Notes: generated by a model from the letters alone, not told the origin. 64,000 nucleotides of DNA from Halorubrum rutilum (GCF_024494565.1 NZ_JANHDN010000008.1:131182-195181); one strand, 5' to 3'. Positions 7,891 through 17,281 are shown, counted from the stretch's first letter. A program made the numbers and translations.

Positions 7891-9027
7891 CTACGTCGCG
7901 AGGCGAGCGTCCGTCGCCGTCTCGTTTCCGCCGCTCGTCGCGTTGCCGCCCGCGGAACCGCCGTTCCCCGCCCCGGCGTCGTCGGTCGCGTCGTTCCGGT
8001 CCCCGGTCACGAGGAACTCCACCACGCCGGCGAGGAACTCGTCGTTGTCGCCGACGTTGTAGCGGTCCGCGGCGATGAACCGAGCGTCGCCGACCGCGAG
8101 GACGTTCCCGTCCCGCAGCGCGACCGTGTGCTCGCGCTGCGCGTCGCTGTCGGCCGTCCGGGCGGTCGGGCTCGTCACCAGTATCGGTTCGGCGTCGTCG
8201 GTCGAACGCACCTCGGTCGGGGTGTACAGGACGACGTCCTCGGCGTCGGCGATCGACCCGTTCCCGTCGGTCAGCGAGGCGCCCTCCGGCGGGCGCACGA
8301 GCACGTGGCGGTAGTTCCCGTCGTTGCGCTCCTGGTCGTACACGTACCGCGTGTCGAAGTAGAGGTCGAAGCGCCCGCCGAGCTCGCTCAGCTCGCTCTC
8401 CTGCTCGGAGAGGGACGAACCGAGCACGCCCGCGGAGACCTCGAATCGGTTCGGGTTGCCGAATATCACGACGCGTCCCCCCTCGTCGGCGAACGTCTCG
8501 ATCGCGTCGAGCTCGCGCTCCGAGTAGGCGGTCTCCGGGTCGACGATCACGAGTCCGTCGGCCCCGTCGAGCGAGTCCGCGAGGCCCTCGGACGGGTACT
8601 CCACGTCGTGGTTGGCCGCCGATATCGCCTCCGCCAACGGTCCCAGTCGGCTTCGACTGTCGGGCCCGGCGTCGACCACGACCGTCCCGCCGGCCGGGAC
8701 GACGGGGGGTTCGGGCTCGATCGACCCCGTGGACGGCAGCCCCGTGGTGACCGTCCGATCGGGGTCTAACGCCCGGAACTCCGGCTCCGGCGCCGTATCG
8801 ACGAACAGCGTCGGGACGACGGCGGCCGCGACCGCGATCGCGGCGGCGACGGCGACGGTGACGAGCAGCCCCCTCGCGACGGTGCCGCGCCGCCCCGCGA
8901 GGAGGCCGCCGTCGCCGGACGCCGCCTCGGACCCGTCGCCGGAGGTTCCGGGGTCGTCGCCTCCGGACGTTCCGGGATCGCCCGCCTCGGGCCCCTCCGA
9001 GTCGTTCTCGTCCGGCGTTTCGGTCAC
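7891..9027 (-). CDS. DUF4350 domain membrane protein
   Basis: A 378-residue protein with an acidic N-terminal tail (about residues 1-45), one membrane segment at about residues 50-75 and a large outer domain with the DUF4350 signature (DGLVIVDPETAYSERELDA, FADEGGRVVIFGNPNRFE). The C-terminus is Gly/Asn/Asp-rich. DUF4350 resembles GATase-like domains of membrane-associated proteins. The gene overlaps the upstream SppA-like gene by four bases, so the two form an operon and may act together at the membrane. Confidence 0.8.
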   Translation of the reverse strand: MTETPDENDSEGPEAGDPGTSGGDDPGTSGDGSEAASGDGGLLAGRRGTVARGLLVTVAVAAAIAVAAAVVPTLFVDTAPEPEFRALDPDRTVTTGLPSTGSIEPEPPVVPAGGTVVVDAGPDSRSRLGPLAEAISAANHDVEYPSEGLADSLDGADGLVIVDPETAYSERELDAIETFADEGGRVVIFGNPNRFEVSAGVLGSSLSEQESELSELGGRFDLYFDTRYVYDQERNDGNYRHVLVRPPEGASLTDGNGSIADAEDVVLYTPTEVRSTDDAEPILVTSPTARTADSDAQREHTVALRDGNVLAVGDARFIAADRYNVGDNDEFLAGVVEFLVTGDRNDATDDAGAGNGGSAGGNATSGGNETATDARLAT

Positions 9028-10106
9028 GGGCTCACCTCCGGGACGCCGCCGAGGCGCTCGGCGTCGGGGAAGTCCTCATTGGTCGCGTTTCCGGCGTCGA
9101 CGGCGGCGCCGAGGTCAGTCCGGTCGGTCCGTCGCTCGGCTCCGCCGGGAGGCACCGCGGCGGAACCCCGCGAGTCGAGCCGCACCAGCGTCTCGTCGCG
9201 CGCCTCGACGGCGCCGGGGTGAGCCATCAGGACCGTCGGGAACGACCCCCGACGCGTCGCGTCCGCGGTTCGGATCGGTTCGAACCGCTTCTCGTCCGCG
9301 TTCCCGGCGTGGTACGTGGCCCTGAGCGCGTAGGTGGCGGTCCACTCACCCTCGCCGACGTCGGTCGGCGTGATGACCTCGACCGCGGGGCGGTCGAGCC
9401 CGGCGCGGTCGGCCGCCGCCGCGACCGCGGTCCGCCGGTCGCCTATCGCGTCCGCCATGCCGTTGTCGACGGCGGTCGACCCGCCGAAGATCGTCGCCGC
9501 GGCGACCTCGTTCTCCGTGAGTTCGAGCCGGTCGCCGCGGTGCTCCGCGACCGACCCGACGAAGGCGTTCCGCGACGTTTCGAGGGTGGTGAAGAACTCG
9601 CGCTCCCCGAACCCCTCGACCTTGTCTGGGCCGGTCGCCCCGAGCACGGCGTTGGGCTCGACGTCGGGCGGGACGGTCCCGAGCACGCCGACGCTCCCCA
9701 CGAACGAGCTCGGCTTCACGTACACCTCGTCGGCGGGAGCGATCGCGAAGTAGGCCCCGGAGGCCGCGACGCCGTCGACCGTCGCGACCACCGGCACGGA
9801 CTCGCGTAACCGCAGCGTCTGCATGTACATCGACTCGCTGGCCGCGGCCGACCCGCCGCCGCTGTTGGCGACGATCACGACCGCGTCGGCCTCGGCGCGG
9901 GCCTCGGCGAGCATGGCCCGGTACTCGGTCGCCTGTTCCCCGTCGATCGTCCCCTGGATCGGAACGACCGCGACCGTCCCGTCCGGACCCGTCGCCGTGT
10001 CCACGGCCGCGGGCGCGAGCGCCGCCCCGAGCAGCACGCCGAGGACCACGAACAGGACGTAGCTGTCGACGGCCCACGAGAGCGCGGACCGCGTACGCTC
10101 GAACAT
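9024..10106 (-). CDS. sppA: S49-family signal peptide peptidase-like serine protease
   Basis: A 360-residue membrane protease with one N-terminal membrane segment (about 14-34) and a ClpP-like S49 domain. The probable nucleophile is Ser116 in DGVAASGAYFAIAPADEV, and the preceding NSGGGSAAASESM loop forms the oxyanion region. Family members degrade cleaved signal peptides or membrane proteins. The second half is less conserved and ends in a Thr/Asp/Asn-rich tail. A box A (CTTATCATG on the minus strand) at about 10128-10136 lies some 25 nt upstream of the start. It is co-transcribed with the DUF4350 gene. Confidence 0.85.
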   Translation of the reverse strand: MFERTRSALSWAVDSYVLFVVLGVLLGAALAPAAVDTATGPDGTVAVVPIQGTIDGEQATEYRAMLAEARAEADAVVIVANSGGGSAAASESMYMQTLRLRESVPVVATVDGVAASGAYFAIAPADEVYVKPSSFVGSVGVLGTVPPDVEPNAVLGATGPDKVEGFGEREFFTTLETSRNAFVGSVAEHRGDRLELTENEVAAATIFGGSTAVDNGMADAIGDRRTAVAAAADRAGLDRPAVEVITPTDVGEGEWTATYALRATYHAGNADEKRFEPIRTADATRRGSFPTVLMAHPGAVEARDETLVRLDSRGSAAVPPGGAERRTDRTDLGAAVDAGNATNEDFPDAERLGGVPEVSP

Positions 10107-10191
10107 CGTGTGATATGCACACGCACAGCATGATAAGTGCCGCGCCGGGCGTCCCGAAACGCGTAGGTACGCGCGTCACGTAGCGGTCTCA

Positions 10192-11310
10192 ATGAGTCTG
10201 GACGCCGACTGGCGGGCCGACCTCGACGCGGTCGACGCGGCCCTCATCGACGAGTACCAGAGCGGCTTCCCCGTCGCGGAGCGCCCCTTCGAGCGGGTCG
10301 CCCGCGAGGTCGCGGCCGAGACGGGGAGCGAGGTCGACGCCGAGGAGGTCCTCGACCGCGTCCGCGGGCTCCGCGAGCGCGGGGTGTTCCGGCGGTTCGG
10401 GGCCGTCCTCAACCCCCCGGTCATCGGCTCGTCGACGCTTGCGGCCGTGCGCGCGCCGGAGGACCGGTTCGACGAGGTCGCCGAGGTGATCAACGGCTAC
10501 CGGCAGGTGAACCACAACTACCGGCGCGACCACGAGTGGAACCAGTGGTTCGTCGTCACCGCGGGCTCCCGCGAGACGCGCGACGCGATCCTCGCGGAGA
10601 TCGAGGAGCGCACCGGCTGCGAGGTGCTCGCGCTCCCGATGCTCACGGACTACTACATCGACCTGGAGTTCCCCGTGGTCAACGGCGACCGATTCGCGCG
10701 GGAGTCGGGCGAGGCGCGAAGCGCCTCGAACTCCGCGAGCGGGGAGCGGAGCGACCCGCGAGCCCCCGACCACACCGCGGTCTCCGCCACCCGCATCTCG
10801 GAGAGCGCCCGCGGCGACCTCGCCGCGCTGGAGGCCGACCTCCTCCTGGCGATCCAAGACGGCTTCCCGCTGTCTTCGACCCCCTACGCCGACGTGGCGA
10901 GCGAGGTCGGGGCGCCCGTCGACGACGTCCTCGCGGCGGTCGAGCGCCTGCTCGCCGACGGCTGTATCAAGCGGATCGGCTGCGTCGTCAACCACGTCGT
11001 CACGGGGTTCACGAACAACTGCATGGTGGTCTGGGACGTGCCCGACGACGAGCTCGACGCGCGCGGCGAGGCGGTCGGGAGCCTCCCGTACGTCACCCTC
11101 TGTTACCACCGGCCGCGCCGGCCCGATCAGGGGTGGGAGTACAACCTGTTCACCATGATCCACGGGCGGGAGGCCGAGGCGGTCGACGCGAAGATCGACG
11201 AGCTGGCGGCCGAGCACCTCCCCTTCGCCCACGAGCGGCTCTACTCGACGGAGACGCTGAAACAGACCGGCGCGCGCTACGAGGACCTCGTCGCCGACGG
11301 CGACGGCTGA
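10192..11310 (+). CDS. ahbB: Fused siroheme decarboxylase (AhbA/AhbB-type)
   Basis: A 372-residue protein made of two Lrp/AsnC-like halves joined by a charged linker (about residues 165-200). Siroheme decarboxylase converts siroheme to 12,18-didecarboxysiroheme in the alternative haem route used by archaea. Both halves carry family motifs: VNHNYRRDHEWNQWFVVTAGSRE in the first, and CYHRPRRPDQGWEYNLFTMIHGRE in the second. In many organisms the two subunits are separate proteins of about 150-180 residues, so this is a subunit fusion. It lies divergent to sppA. It could be mistaken for a transcription regulator because of its HTH-like ends. Confidence 0.88.
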   Translation: MSLDADWRADLDAVDAALIDEYQSGFPVAERPFERVAREVAAETGSEVDAEEVLDRVRGLRERGVFRRFGAVLNPPVIGSSTLAAVRAPEDRFDEVAEVINGYRQVNHNYRRDHEWNQWFVVTAGSRETRDAILAEIEERTGCEVLALPMLTDYYIDLEFPVVNGDRFARESGEARSASNSASGERSDPRAPDHTAVSATRISESARGDLAALEADLLLAIQDGFPLSSTPYADVASEVGAPVDDVLAAVERLLADGCIKRIGCVVNHVVTGFTNNCMVVWDVPDDELDARGEAVGSLPYVTLCYHRPRRPDQGWEYNLFTMIHGREAEAVDAKIDELAAEHLPFAHERLYSTETLKQTGARYEDLVADGDG

Positions 11311-11391
11311 GGGGACCGGAAGAAGTGGGAGAGCGTCGGAGGAAGCCGAAGAGACCGGTACGTTCACGGGGGTCGCGACCCCCGGATCGGT

Positions 11392-12198
11392 ATGTCCGAC
11401 GCGTTCGACCGGCTCGGGTACGGGACGTACGAGCTGCGGCACGGCGAGGAGTGCGTCTCGGGGGTCAGACGCGCGATCGAGACGGGGTACCGGCACATCG
11501 ACACCGCGCAGGGGTACGACAACGAGGCGTCGGTGTCGGCGGCGATCGACGCGACCGACGTCGACCGCGAGGAGCTGTTCGTCGCGACGAAGCTCTCGAC
11601 GGACAACCTCTCGTACGACGACGCGGTCGCGACCGCGCGGGTGAGCCGCGACCGCCTCGGCGTCGACTCGATCGACCTCCTCTACGTCCACTGGCCGATA
11701 CACACCTACGACCCCGCGGAGACGCTGCCCGCCCTCGACGCCCTCGTCGACGAGGGCGTCGCCGACCGGATCGGGCTCTCGAACTTCCGGCCCGACCAGC
11801 TGGCGGAGGCCGTCGACCGCCTCGACCACGACGTGTTCGCCCATCAGGTCGAGTGTCACCCGCTGCTCGGACAGGAGGAGTTACGCGAGCTCGCGGTCGA
11901 GCGCGGCCACTGGCTCGTCGCGTACTCGCCGATCGCGCGCAACCGCGTCGCCGACGTGGACGTCCTGCGGGAGGTCGCCGCGAAACACGACGCGAGCCCG
12001 GCGCAGGTGAGCCTGGCGTGGCTGCTCTCGAAGGAGCGCGTCGCGCCGATCCCGAAGGCCGCGAGCGTCGGTCACATCGAGGAGAACTGGGCCGCGCGCG
12101 ACCTCGACCTCGACCCCGAGGACGTCGAGCGGATCGACGCGATCGACCGGCGCGAGCGCGTCGTCGACGTCGAGGGGGCGTCGTGGAACCGGGCGTGA
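11392..12198 (+). CDS. Aldo/keto reductase
   Basis: A 268-residue NAD(P)H-dependent oxidoreductase of the aldo/keto reductase TIM-barrel family. The active-site Asp-Tyr is in GYRHIDTAQGYDNEA, the Lys in ELFVATKLS, and the His in IDLLYVHWPIHTYDP. The cofactor region IPKAASVGHIEENWAA is near the C-terminus. The length is at the short end of the family. Substrate is unknown. It appears to be a single-gene unit. Confidence 0.9.
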   Translation: MSDAFDRLGYGTYELRHGEECVSGVRRAIETGYRHIDTAQGYDNEASVSAAIDATDVDREELFVATKLSTDNLSYDDAVATARVSRDRLGVDSIDLLYVHWPIHTYDPAETLPALDALVDEGVADRIGLSNFRPDQLAEAVDRLDHDVFAHQVECHPLLGQEELRELAVERGHWLVAYSPIARNRVADVDVLREVAAKHDASPAQVSLAWLLSKERVAPIPKAASVGHIEENWAARDLDLDPEDVERIDAIDRRERVVDVEGASWNRA

Positions 12199-12300
12199 CC
12201 GGGGCCCGGTCCGGGCGGATATATAGCCGTTCGGAACCGAACCGGCCGGTACGTCCGCCTCATAGTCGGTTTTAGGGGGCGTCCCGCCGATCTCCCGAGC

Positions 12301-12459
12301 GTGATCGATCCCGACGATCCGTCGCGACGGCCGGCGCTGATCGCCGCCACGCCCAGCGCCGAGCGGGTCGCCGAGTGGGTCCGGACGCTCGCGCTGCTGG
12401 CCGGCGTGCTCGGGGCGCTGATCGCGCTGTTGACGCTGGAGTCCCTCGTCCGGCTGTGA
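12301..12459 (+). CDS. Small single-span membrane protein
   Basis: A 52-residue frame starting with GTG (MIDPDDPSRRPALIAATPSA...) with one hydrophobic segment (about residues 29-45, TLALLAGVLGALIALLT). A box A-like TTTTA at about 12269-12274 lies some 27-32 nt upstream, fitting a leaderless gene. No homologue is recognised. Coding status rests on promoter spacing and the clean membrane segment. Confidence 0.55.
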   Translation: MIDPDDPSRRPALIAATPSAERVAEWVRTLALLAGVLGALIALLTLESLVRL

Positions 12460-12599
12460 GCGAGGCCGCGGTCGGCCTCCGCGTCGCCGCCGGCGAGCCC
12501 GGGGCGCGACCGGCGCCGGGCGAAACTGAACGCCGTTGGGCGCCGGACCGGAGGCGTGACGTCCCGTCCGGCGCGGTTTCACTTCCGCTTTCGGGCGCG

Positions 12600-12607
12600 T
12601 TTTTAAA
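12600..12607 (+). promoter_or_regulatory. Box A of the DUF5790 gene
   Basis: A TTTTTAAA run whose distance to the ATG at 12632 (about 28 nt) favours that codon over the in-frame ATG at 12623. Confidence 0.6.
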
Positions 12608-12631
12608 CCCCGTCGGGACGAGATGTCGGAT

Positions 12632-13039
12632 ATGAGCCAGTCCACGTTCGACGACGACGACCTGTTCGGGGAGGCGGCCGCGGAGACGCGCGCGGAGGTC
12701 GAAGAGCACCTCGCGGCCGCCCGGGCCGAGCTCCCCGACCCGGACGACGTGTGGGAGACGGACGCGGACAACGTGCTCGGCGCCCTCAACGGGCTGAAGT
12801 CGGCCCTCGACGTCGGCGACGCGGTCGACTCCGTCCGGTCGGCGAAGAAGGCGTACGTGCTCGGCGAGCGCGCCGACGCCTTCGAGGACGCCGACGACCT
12901 GAAGGCGGAGATCGAGGAGCTGGAGTCGCTCGTCGGCGACATCGAGAGCGCCGCCGAGGCGGTCGGCTCGCTCACCGGCACGGTCCCCGCGATCCGCGGG
13001 GCCCTGCAGGACGCGGCCGAGGCGGGCGACGACGAGTAG
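12632..13039 (+). CDS. DUF5790 family protein
   Basis: A 135-residue acidic, mostly helical haloarchaeal protein. The conserved opening MSQSTFDDDDLFGEAA and DPDDVWETDADNVLGALNGL identify DUF5790. The C-terminal half (about 70-125) has heptad-like Leu/Ala spacing and may be a coiled coil. Function is unknown. The start was chosen by box A spacing; an ATG three codons upstream is possible. Confidence 0.8.
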   Translation: MSQSTFDDDDLFGEAAAETRAEVEEHLAAARAELPDPDDVWETDADNVLGALNGLKSALDVGDAVDSVRSAKKAYVLGERADAFEDADDLKAEIEELESLVGDIESAAEAVGSLTGTVPAIRGALQDAAEAGDDE

Positions 13040-13158
13040 TCGGCGTCTCGGTCGCGACGGAGGGAGCGACGTTCCGACGGGTGATCCGAGCGGCGCGCCG
13101 AGCGCGGGGGCTGCCGGGGTACCAACGTCGCTTTAGTCGTAGGGGGATTACTCGCCGT

Positions 13159-13368
13159 ATGGACTGTCCCGTCTGCGGAACCGCGGTCGTGGCGTTCAGC
13201 GAACTGCCGGACGAGCTGCGGGAGCGCCTGGAGGCGGACCCGGGGCGACAGCGGCAGTCGGTCGAGCACCGGCGGGAGAAACACACCGCGTGTCCCGACT
13301 GCGCGTTGGAGATACACGGGTGCGGCCAGCCCTACGCGATCCCCGAGGACGCGACGCCGGCGCGCTGA
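13159..13368 (+). CDS. Small zinc-ribbon protein
   Basis: A 69-residue protein with CPVC (residues 3-6) and CPDC (45-48) plus Cys55, an arrangement suited to binding one zinc ion. The middle is charged and helical (ELPDELRERLEADPGRQRQS). A box A (TTTAGT at about 13132-13137) sits 27 nt upstream of the ATG. Function unknown. Confidence 0.75.
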   Translation: MDCPVCGTAVVAFSELPDELRERLEADPGRQRQSVEHRREKHTACPDCALEIHGCGQPYAIPEDATPAR

Positions 13369-13385
13369 GGGTTCCCGATGGCTTT

Positions 13386-14159
13386 TTAAGTAGACTCCCG
13401 GTCGACGACCGCCCTCGCGAGCTCCGCGAGCGCGTCGCTCGCGAGCCCCAAGAGCGCCTCGCCGCGCGCCGCGTCGCCGGCGGCCGGATCGCCGACGGCG
13501 CCGTTCTCGGTGAACTCGTCCGAGTCGTGCGCGAGGTTGACGCCCGAGACCCACTCGCCCCACCGGTCGGCGGCCCCCTCGCTCGCGGCCGCGACGCGGT
13601 CCTCGCGGACGAGGTCGGGGTTGGTCGCGCGTAACAGCGCCGTCTCCAGCGGACCGGCGTGGCCCATGTCGCCCGCGTGCTCGCCGACCGCCTCGAACCA
13701 GGTGAACGCGACCGCGTAGCCGTCGTGGGCGTCGTCGCGGGAGAACCGGCGGGCGACCTCCGCGAGCGCCTCGACGTTGCCGCCGTGCCCGTTGACGAAC
13801 ACGACCCGGTCGATCCCGTGGCGCGTCAGCGACGCGGCCGCCTCGCGGACGTACGCCCGGAAGGCGTCGGGCGAGACCCACATCGTCCCGTCGAAGGCGC
13901 GGTGCTCCTCGGCGACGCCGACCGGGATCGGCGGGGCGACCGCGACCGCGCTCGGGGTCTCTTCGGCCCCGTTGCCGTCGGCGGTCGCATCCCCCTCCTC
14001 ATACGCCGCCGCGCCCGCTTCCGCGACCGCGACGGCGTTGAGCGTGTCGGTCCCGAGGGGCGCGTGGGGGCCGTGCTGTTCGGTGCTGCCGACGGGGACG
14101 AACGCGACGTCGACATCGGCGTCGCGCACGTCGGTCCAGGTGGCGTCCGCGAGTCGCAT
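13386..14159 (-). CDS. Creatininase-family amidohydrolase, ArfB-like
   Basis: A 257-residue member of the creatininase family. The archaeal ArfB branch deformylates the GTP-derived formylamino-pyrimidine nucleotide in riboflavin and F420 biosynthesis. Metal-binding motifs are seen in PVGSTEQHGPHAPLGTDT and VFVNGHGGNVEAL, with a further Glu in GPLETALLRATNPDLV. Halobacteria need F420 and flavins, so ArfB is the most economical reading. Creatinine amidohydrolase or mycofactocin-type homologues are alternatives. Single gene, convergent with the zinc-ribbon gene. Confidence 0.78.
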   Translation of the reverse strand: MRLADATWTDVRDADVDVAFVPVGSTEQHGPHAPLGTDTLNAVAVAEAGAAAYEEGDATADGNGAEETPSAVAVAPPIPVGVAEEHRAFDGTMWVSPDAFRAYVREAAASLTRHGIDRVVFVNGHGGNVEALAEVARRFSRDDAHDGYAVAFTWFEAVGEHAGDMGHAGPLETALLRATNPDLVREDRVAAASEGAADRWGEWVSGVNLAHDSDEFTENGAVGDPAAGDAARGEALLGLASDALAELARAVVDREST

Positions 14160-14305
14160 ACCGACCCCACGGTGGGGCGGGCCGTATAGCCGACGGTCTC
14201 CGGGCGGGAGCGGGGCGGTCAGCCCGCCAGACTCGGTCCCGACCGAACCGAAGGGGGAGCGGATCGGCCCGGGGAGTTATTCCGCTCGCCGACGACGCGC
14301 CACGC

Positions 14306-14638
14306 ATGAGCAACGAGAACGAGGATCACGGTCGAACGGCGGGGGTGACGTTCGGGCCGCTGAAGCGGGCGCTCCGCGAGCACCGGTACCCGGTGTCGGT
14401 CGGGGAGCTGGTGGAGCAGTACGGCGGCTTCGAGCTGGAGACCGACGGCGGGGGCGAGCGGCTCGAAACGGTGCTGGAGCGGTGCGAGCGGACGCGGTTC
14501 CACGAGCCGCGGCAGGTGCGCGACGCGGTCCTCGACGCGCTGGGCGAGGAGACCGGAGACGGCGCGGCGACAGAGGGAGCCGGAGGGGAGGAGCGCGGGG
14601 ACGGCGCCGCGGACGGCTGGAGCCGGCTGTCGACGTGA
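14306..14638 (+). CDS. Haloarchaeal DUF5789/DUF2795-like protein
   Basis: A 110-residue protein whose core (about residues 17-70: LKRALREHRYPVSVGELVEQYGGFELE ... FHEPRQVRDAVLDAL) resembles the DUF2795/DUF5789 winged fold seen in many small haloarchaeal proteins. The C-terminal 35 residues are Gly/Glu/Asp-rich and disordered. The family name is from memory and moderately certain. A box A-like AGTTATTC lies about 30 nt upstream of the ATG. Confidence 0.6.
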   Translation: MSNENEDHGRTAGVTFGPLKRALREHRYPVSVGELVEQYGGFELETDGGGERLETVLERCERTRFHEPRQVRDAVLDALGEETGDGAATEGAGGEERGDGAADGWSRLST

Positions 14639-14675
14639 GCGGTCCGGGGAACCCGAACGGACCGGCCCGCGCGCC

Positions 14676-16622
14676 TCAGTCGTCGTCTGACTCCGCGTCC
14701 TCGATCAGGCGCGCGGTGCGCTCCTGGGCGCGGTCGATGAACTCCTGCGGGAGCTCGTCGATCTCGCCGGCCTGGACGCCCCAGAGGTGGGCGTACAGCC
14801 CGCCGTTCTCCAGCAGTTCGGCGTGGGTCCCGCGCTCGACGACCTCGCCGCCCTCCAACACGAGGATCGCGTCGGCGTCCTTAATCGTGGAGAGCCGGTG
14901 GGCGATCGCGAACGTCGTCCGGTCGGCCGTGAGCCGGTCGAGCGAGCGCTGGATCAGCATCTCCGTCTCGGTGTCGACGTCGGAGGTCGCCTCGTCGAGG
15001 ACGAGGATGTCGGGGTCTTTCAGCACCGCGCGCGCGATGGTGACCCGCTGGCGCTGGCCGCCGGAGAGCTTCACGCCGCGCTCGCCGACCATCGTGTCGT
15101 AGCCGTCCGGGAGGTTCTCGATGAACTCGTGGGCCTCGGCGGCCCTGGCGGCCTCGCGGACCTCCTCGTCGGTCGCGTCGAAGGTGCCGTACGTGATGTT
15201 CTCGCGGACGGTGCCGTAGAACAGGTACGACGACTGGCCGACGTAGCCGATCGACCGGCGGAGCGACTTCAGGGTCACGTCGCGCACGTCCTGCCCGTCG
15301 ATCTCGATCGACCCCTCGTCGACGTCGTACATCCGGAGCAGCAGCTTGAGGACGGTCGACTTCCCGGCGCCGGTCGGGCCGACGAGGGCGAGCGTCTCGC
15401 CGCCCTCGACCGCGAAGTCGACGTCGGAGACGATCGTCTCCTCGTCGTAGCCGAAGCTCACGTCGTCGTAGACGACTTCGCCCTCGTCGACGACGAGGTC
15501 CTCGGCGTCGGGCTCCTCGGCGAGCCGGGAGGGCTCATCCATCAGCCCGAAGATCCGCGCGGAGGAGGCGCGGGCGCGCTGGTACATGTTGATTATCTGT
15601 CCGAACTGCGCCATCGGCCAGATGAACCGCTGGGTGTAGAGGATGAAGACGACGAAGTTCCCGACGGTGAGCGTCCCGGTGAACGGGCCCGGCGGCGTCT
15701 CCCGGAACACCCAGAGCCCGCCGACGACGAACGTGAGCACGAAGCCGATGCCGGCGAGCACGCGGAGCGCCGGGAAGAACTTGATCCGGGTCCGGATCGC
15801 GTCCCAGTTGGCGTCGAAGTAGTCCATCGAGACGTCGTCGACGCGGTCGGACTCGTACGGCTCCGTGTTCGACGACTTGATCACCTGGATGCCGCCGAGG
15901 TTGTTCTCCAGCCGCGAGTTCATCTTCCCGACCGACGAGCGCACCTCGGCGTACTTCGGCTGGATGGTCCTGATGAACAGGTAGGTGAACCCGGCGATGA
16001 TCGGGACGGGGAGGAGCGCGACGAGGGCGAGCTGCCAGTTGATCCACACGAGCAGGAACCCGATCCCGAGCACCATCACCGACAGGCGAAACAGGGAGTT
16101 CATCCCGTCGTTGAGGAACCGTTCGAGCCGGTTCACGTCGTTCGAGAGGATCGACATCATCTCGCCCGTCTGCTTGTCGGAGAAGAACTCCATGTTCAGC
16201 CGCTGCATCTTGTCGTAGGTGTCGGTCCGGACGTCGTGCTGGATGTTCTGCGCGAAGCCGTTGAACCCCCAGTTGCGGACCCAGTGGAACGCGGCCCCGA
16301 GCCCGAACGCGCCGCCGATGACGGCGACGGTGAACCAGAACTGCGCCGCCTGGCCGGTCGGGAGCCACGCCTCGGGGAGGAGGACGAGCGGGATCTGCTC
16401 GCTGAAGACCGCGTCCTCGTAGAACACGGCGTCGATGGCGATCCCTAACATTAGCGGCGGGAGCAGGTCGAGGAGGCGCGCGAAGACGCTGGCGACGACC
16501 CCGACCGACACGTGCGGGAGGTAGTCGCGACCGTACGCGAGGAACAGGCGTTTCATCGGGTTCTCGATCTTGTCCCGCTGTTCCTCGAAGGGGTCGTCCT
16601 CCTCCCACTCGGCGCTACTCAT
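14676..16622 (-). CDS. ABC exporter, fused permease-ATPase
   Basis: A 648-residue half-transporter of the MsbA/MDR type, which works as a dimer. The N-terminal half has six membrane segments between about residues 38 and 330. The nucleotide-binding domain has Walker A GPTGAGKST at about residue 415, signature LSGGQRQR, Walker B ILVLDEATSDVD and H-loop AHRLST. It exports an unknown lipid, drug or peptide. It is a single gene with no accessory protein nearby; the substrate cannot be inferred. Confidence 0.92.
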   Translation of the reverse strand: MSSAEWEEDDPFEEQRDKIENPMKRLFLAYGRDYLPHVSVGVVASVFARLLDLLPPLMLGIAIDAVFYEDAVFSEQIPLVLLPEAWLPTGQAAQFWFTVAVIGGAFGLGAAFHWVRNWGFNGFAQNIQHDVRTDTYDKMQRLNMEFFSDKQTGEMMSILSNDVNRLERFLNDGMNSLFRLSVMVLGIGFLLVWINWQLALVALLPVPIIAGFTYLFIRTIQPKYAEVRSSVGKMNSRLENNLGGIQVIKSSNTEPYESDRVDDVSMDYFDANWDAIRTRIKFFPALRVLAGIGFVLTFVVGGLWVFRETPPGPFTGTLTVGNFVVFILYTQRFIWPMAQFGQIINMYQRARASSARIFGLMDEPSRLAEEPDAEDLVVDEGEVVYDDVSFGYDEETIVSDVDFAVEGGETLALVGPTGAGKSTVLKLLLRMYDVDEGSIEIDGQDVRDVTLKSLRRSIGYVGQSSYLFYGTVRENITYGTFDATDEEVREAARAAEAHEFIENLPDGYDTMVGERGVKLSGGQRQRVTIARAVLKDPDILVLDEATSDVDTETEMLIQRSLDRLTADRTTFAIAHRLSTIKDADAILVLEGGEVVERGTHAELLENGGLYAHLWGVQAGEIDELPQEFIDRAQERTARLIEDAESDDD

Positions 16623-16731
16623 TACCGGATCCTATCGGACCGGGCGGCAAATGGGTTTCCTTCGGCCCGGAATACACCGGCGGAAATCGCCGGTATCGGG
16701 CGTCGAAACCGGCGATCGGGCGAGATCGGGG

Positions 16732-17133
16732 TCAGACCGTGCGGCGCTCCGCGTCGGGGTCGACCCCGGCGGCGTCGAGGTCCTCGCGGATGCGTCGTCG
16801 GAGGGGATCGGGGATCTCCTCGCGGGGGACGGGGGCGGCCGTGGCGGCGGTCGCGTCCGAGTCGCCGTCGGTGGTCGCCTCTCCGTCGTCGGGGGAGGCG
16901 TCCGGATCGTCCCCGGCGGTCCCGTCTGGGTCGGCCCCGGCTGTCGCGTCCGGGTCGCCGGCGGGGACCGTCCAGTAGAGGACGCGCTCCGGCCCCGCGT
17001 AGAACTCCACCGCGAACCGGTCGCCCCCGCCGTCGTAGTGGACGCGCGCCGCGTCGCCCTCGGCGCGCCACCCCTCTCGTCCGACCAGCGCGGCGATCGA
17101 GTCGTGCACGGTCGGTTCTGGGCCGGCGGACAC
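16732..17133 (-). CDS. Hypothetical haloarchaeal protein
   Basis: A 133-residue protein. Residues 1-60 look folded (VHDSIAALVGREGW, ARVHYDGGGDRFAVEFYAGP, RVLYWTVPAG). Then comes an Asp/Ala/Thr-rich low-complexity linker (about 58-100) and a charged helix (VPREEIPDPLRRRIREDL). No named family is recognised. It lies divergently upstream of the RNase Z gene. Confidence 0.6.
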   Translation of the reverse strand: MSAGPEPTVHDSIAALVGREGWRAEGDAARVHYDGGGDRFAVEFYAGPERVLYWTVPAGDPDATAGADPDGTAGDDPDASPDDGEATTDGDSDATAATAAPVPREEIPDPLRRRIREDLDAAGVDPDAERRTV

Positions 17134-17281
17134 ATGTCGGTGTCGCCGGCGGACCGCGGCGGCCGGGGGTCGCTAGTCGCGGGCGCGCTCCGTCGCCCCG
17201 TCGCCGCGGCCGGCCCGTCAGGACCGCCGACTCCCCACCGTCATCGACACCGGTTTACAACCGCCGCACCGACGAACGGGC

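Noticed and set aside
10192..11310. Lrp/AsnC-type transcription regulator
   Set aside because: The NHNYxRDHxxNxWFVV-type motifs and second CYHRPRRPDQ motif identify siroheme decarboxylase modules and not amino-acid-sensing regulators.
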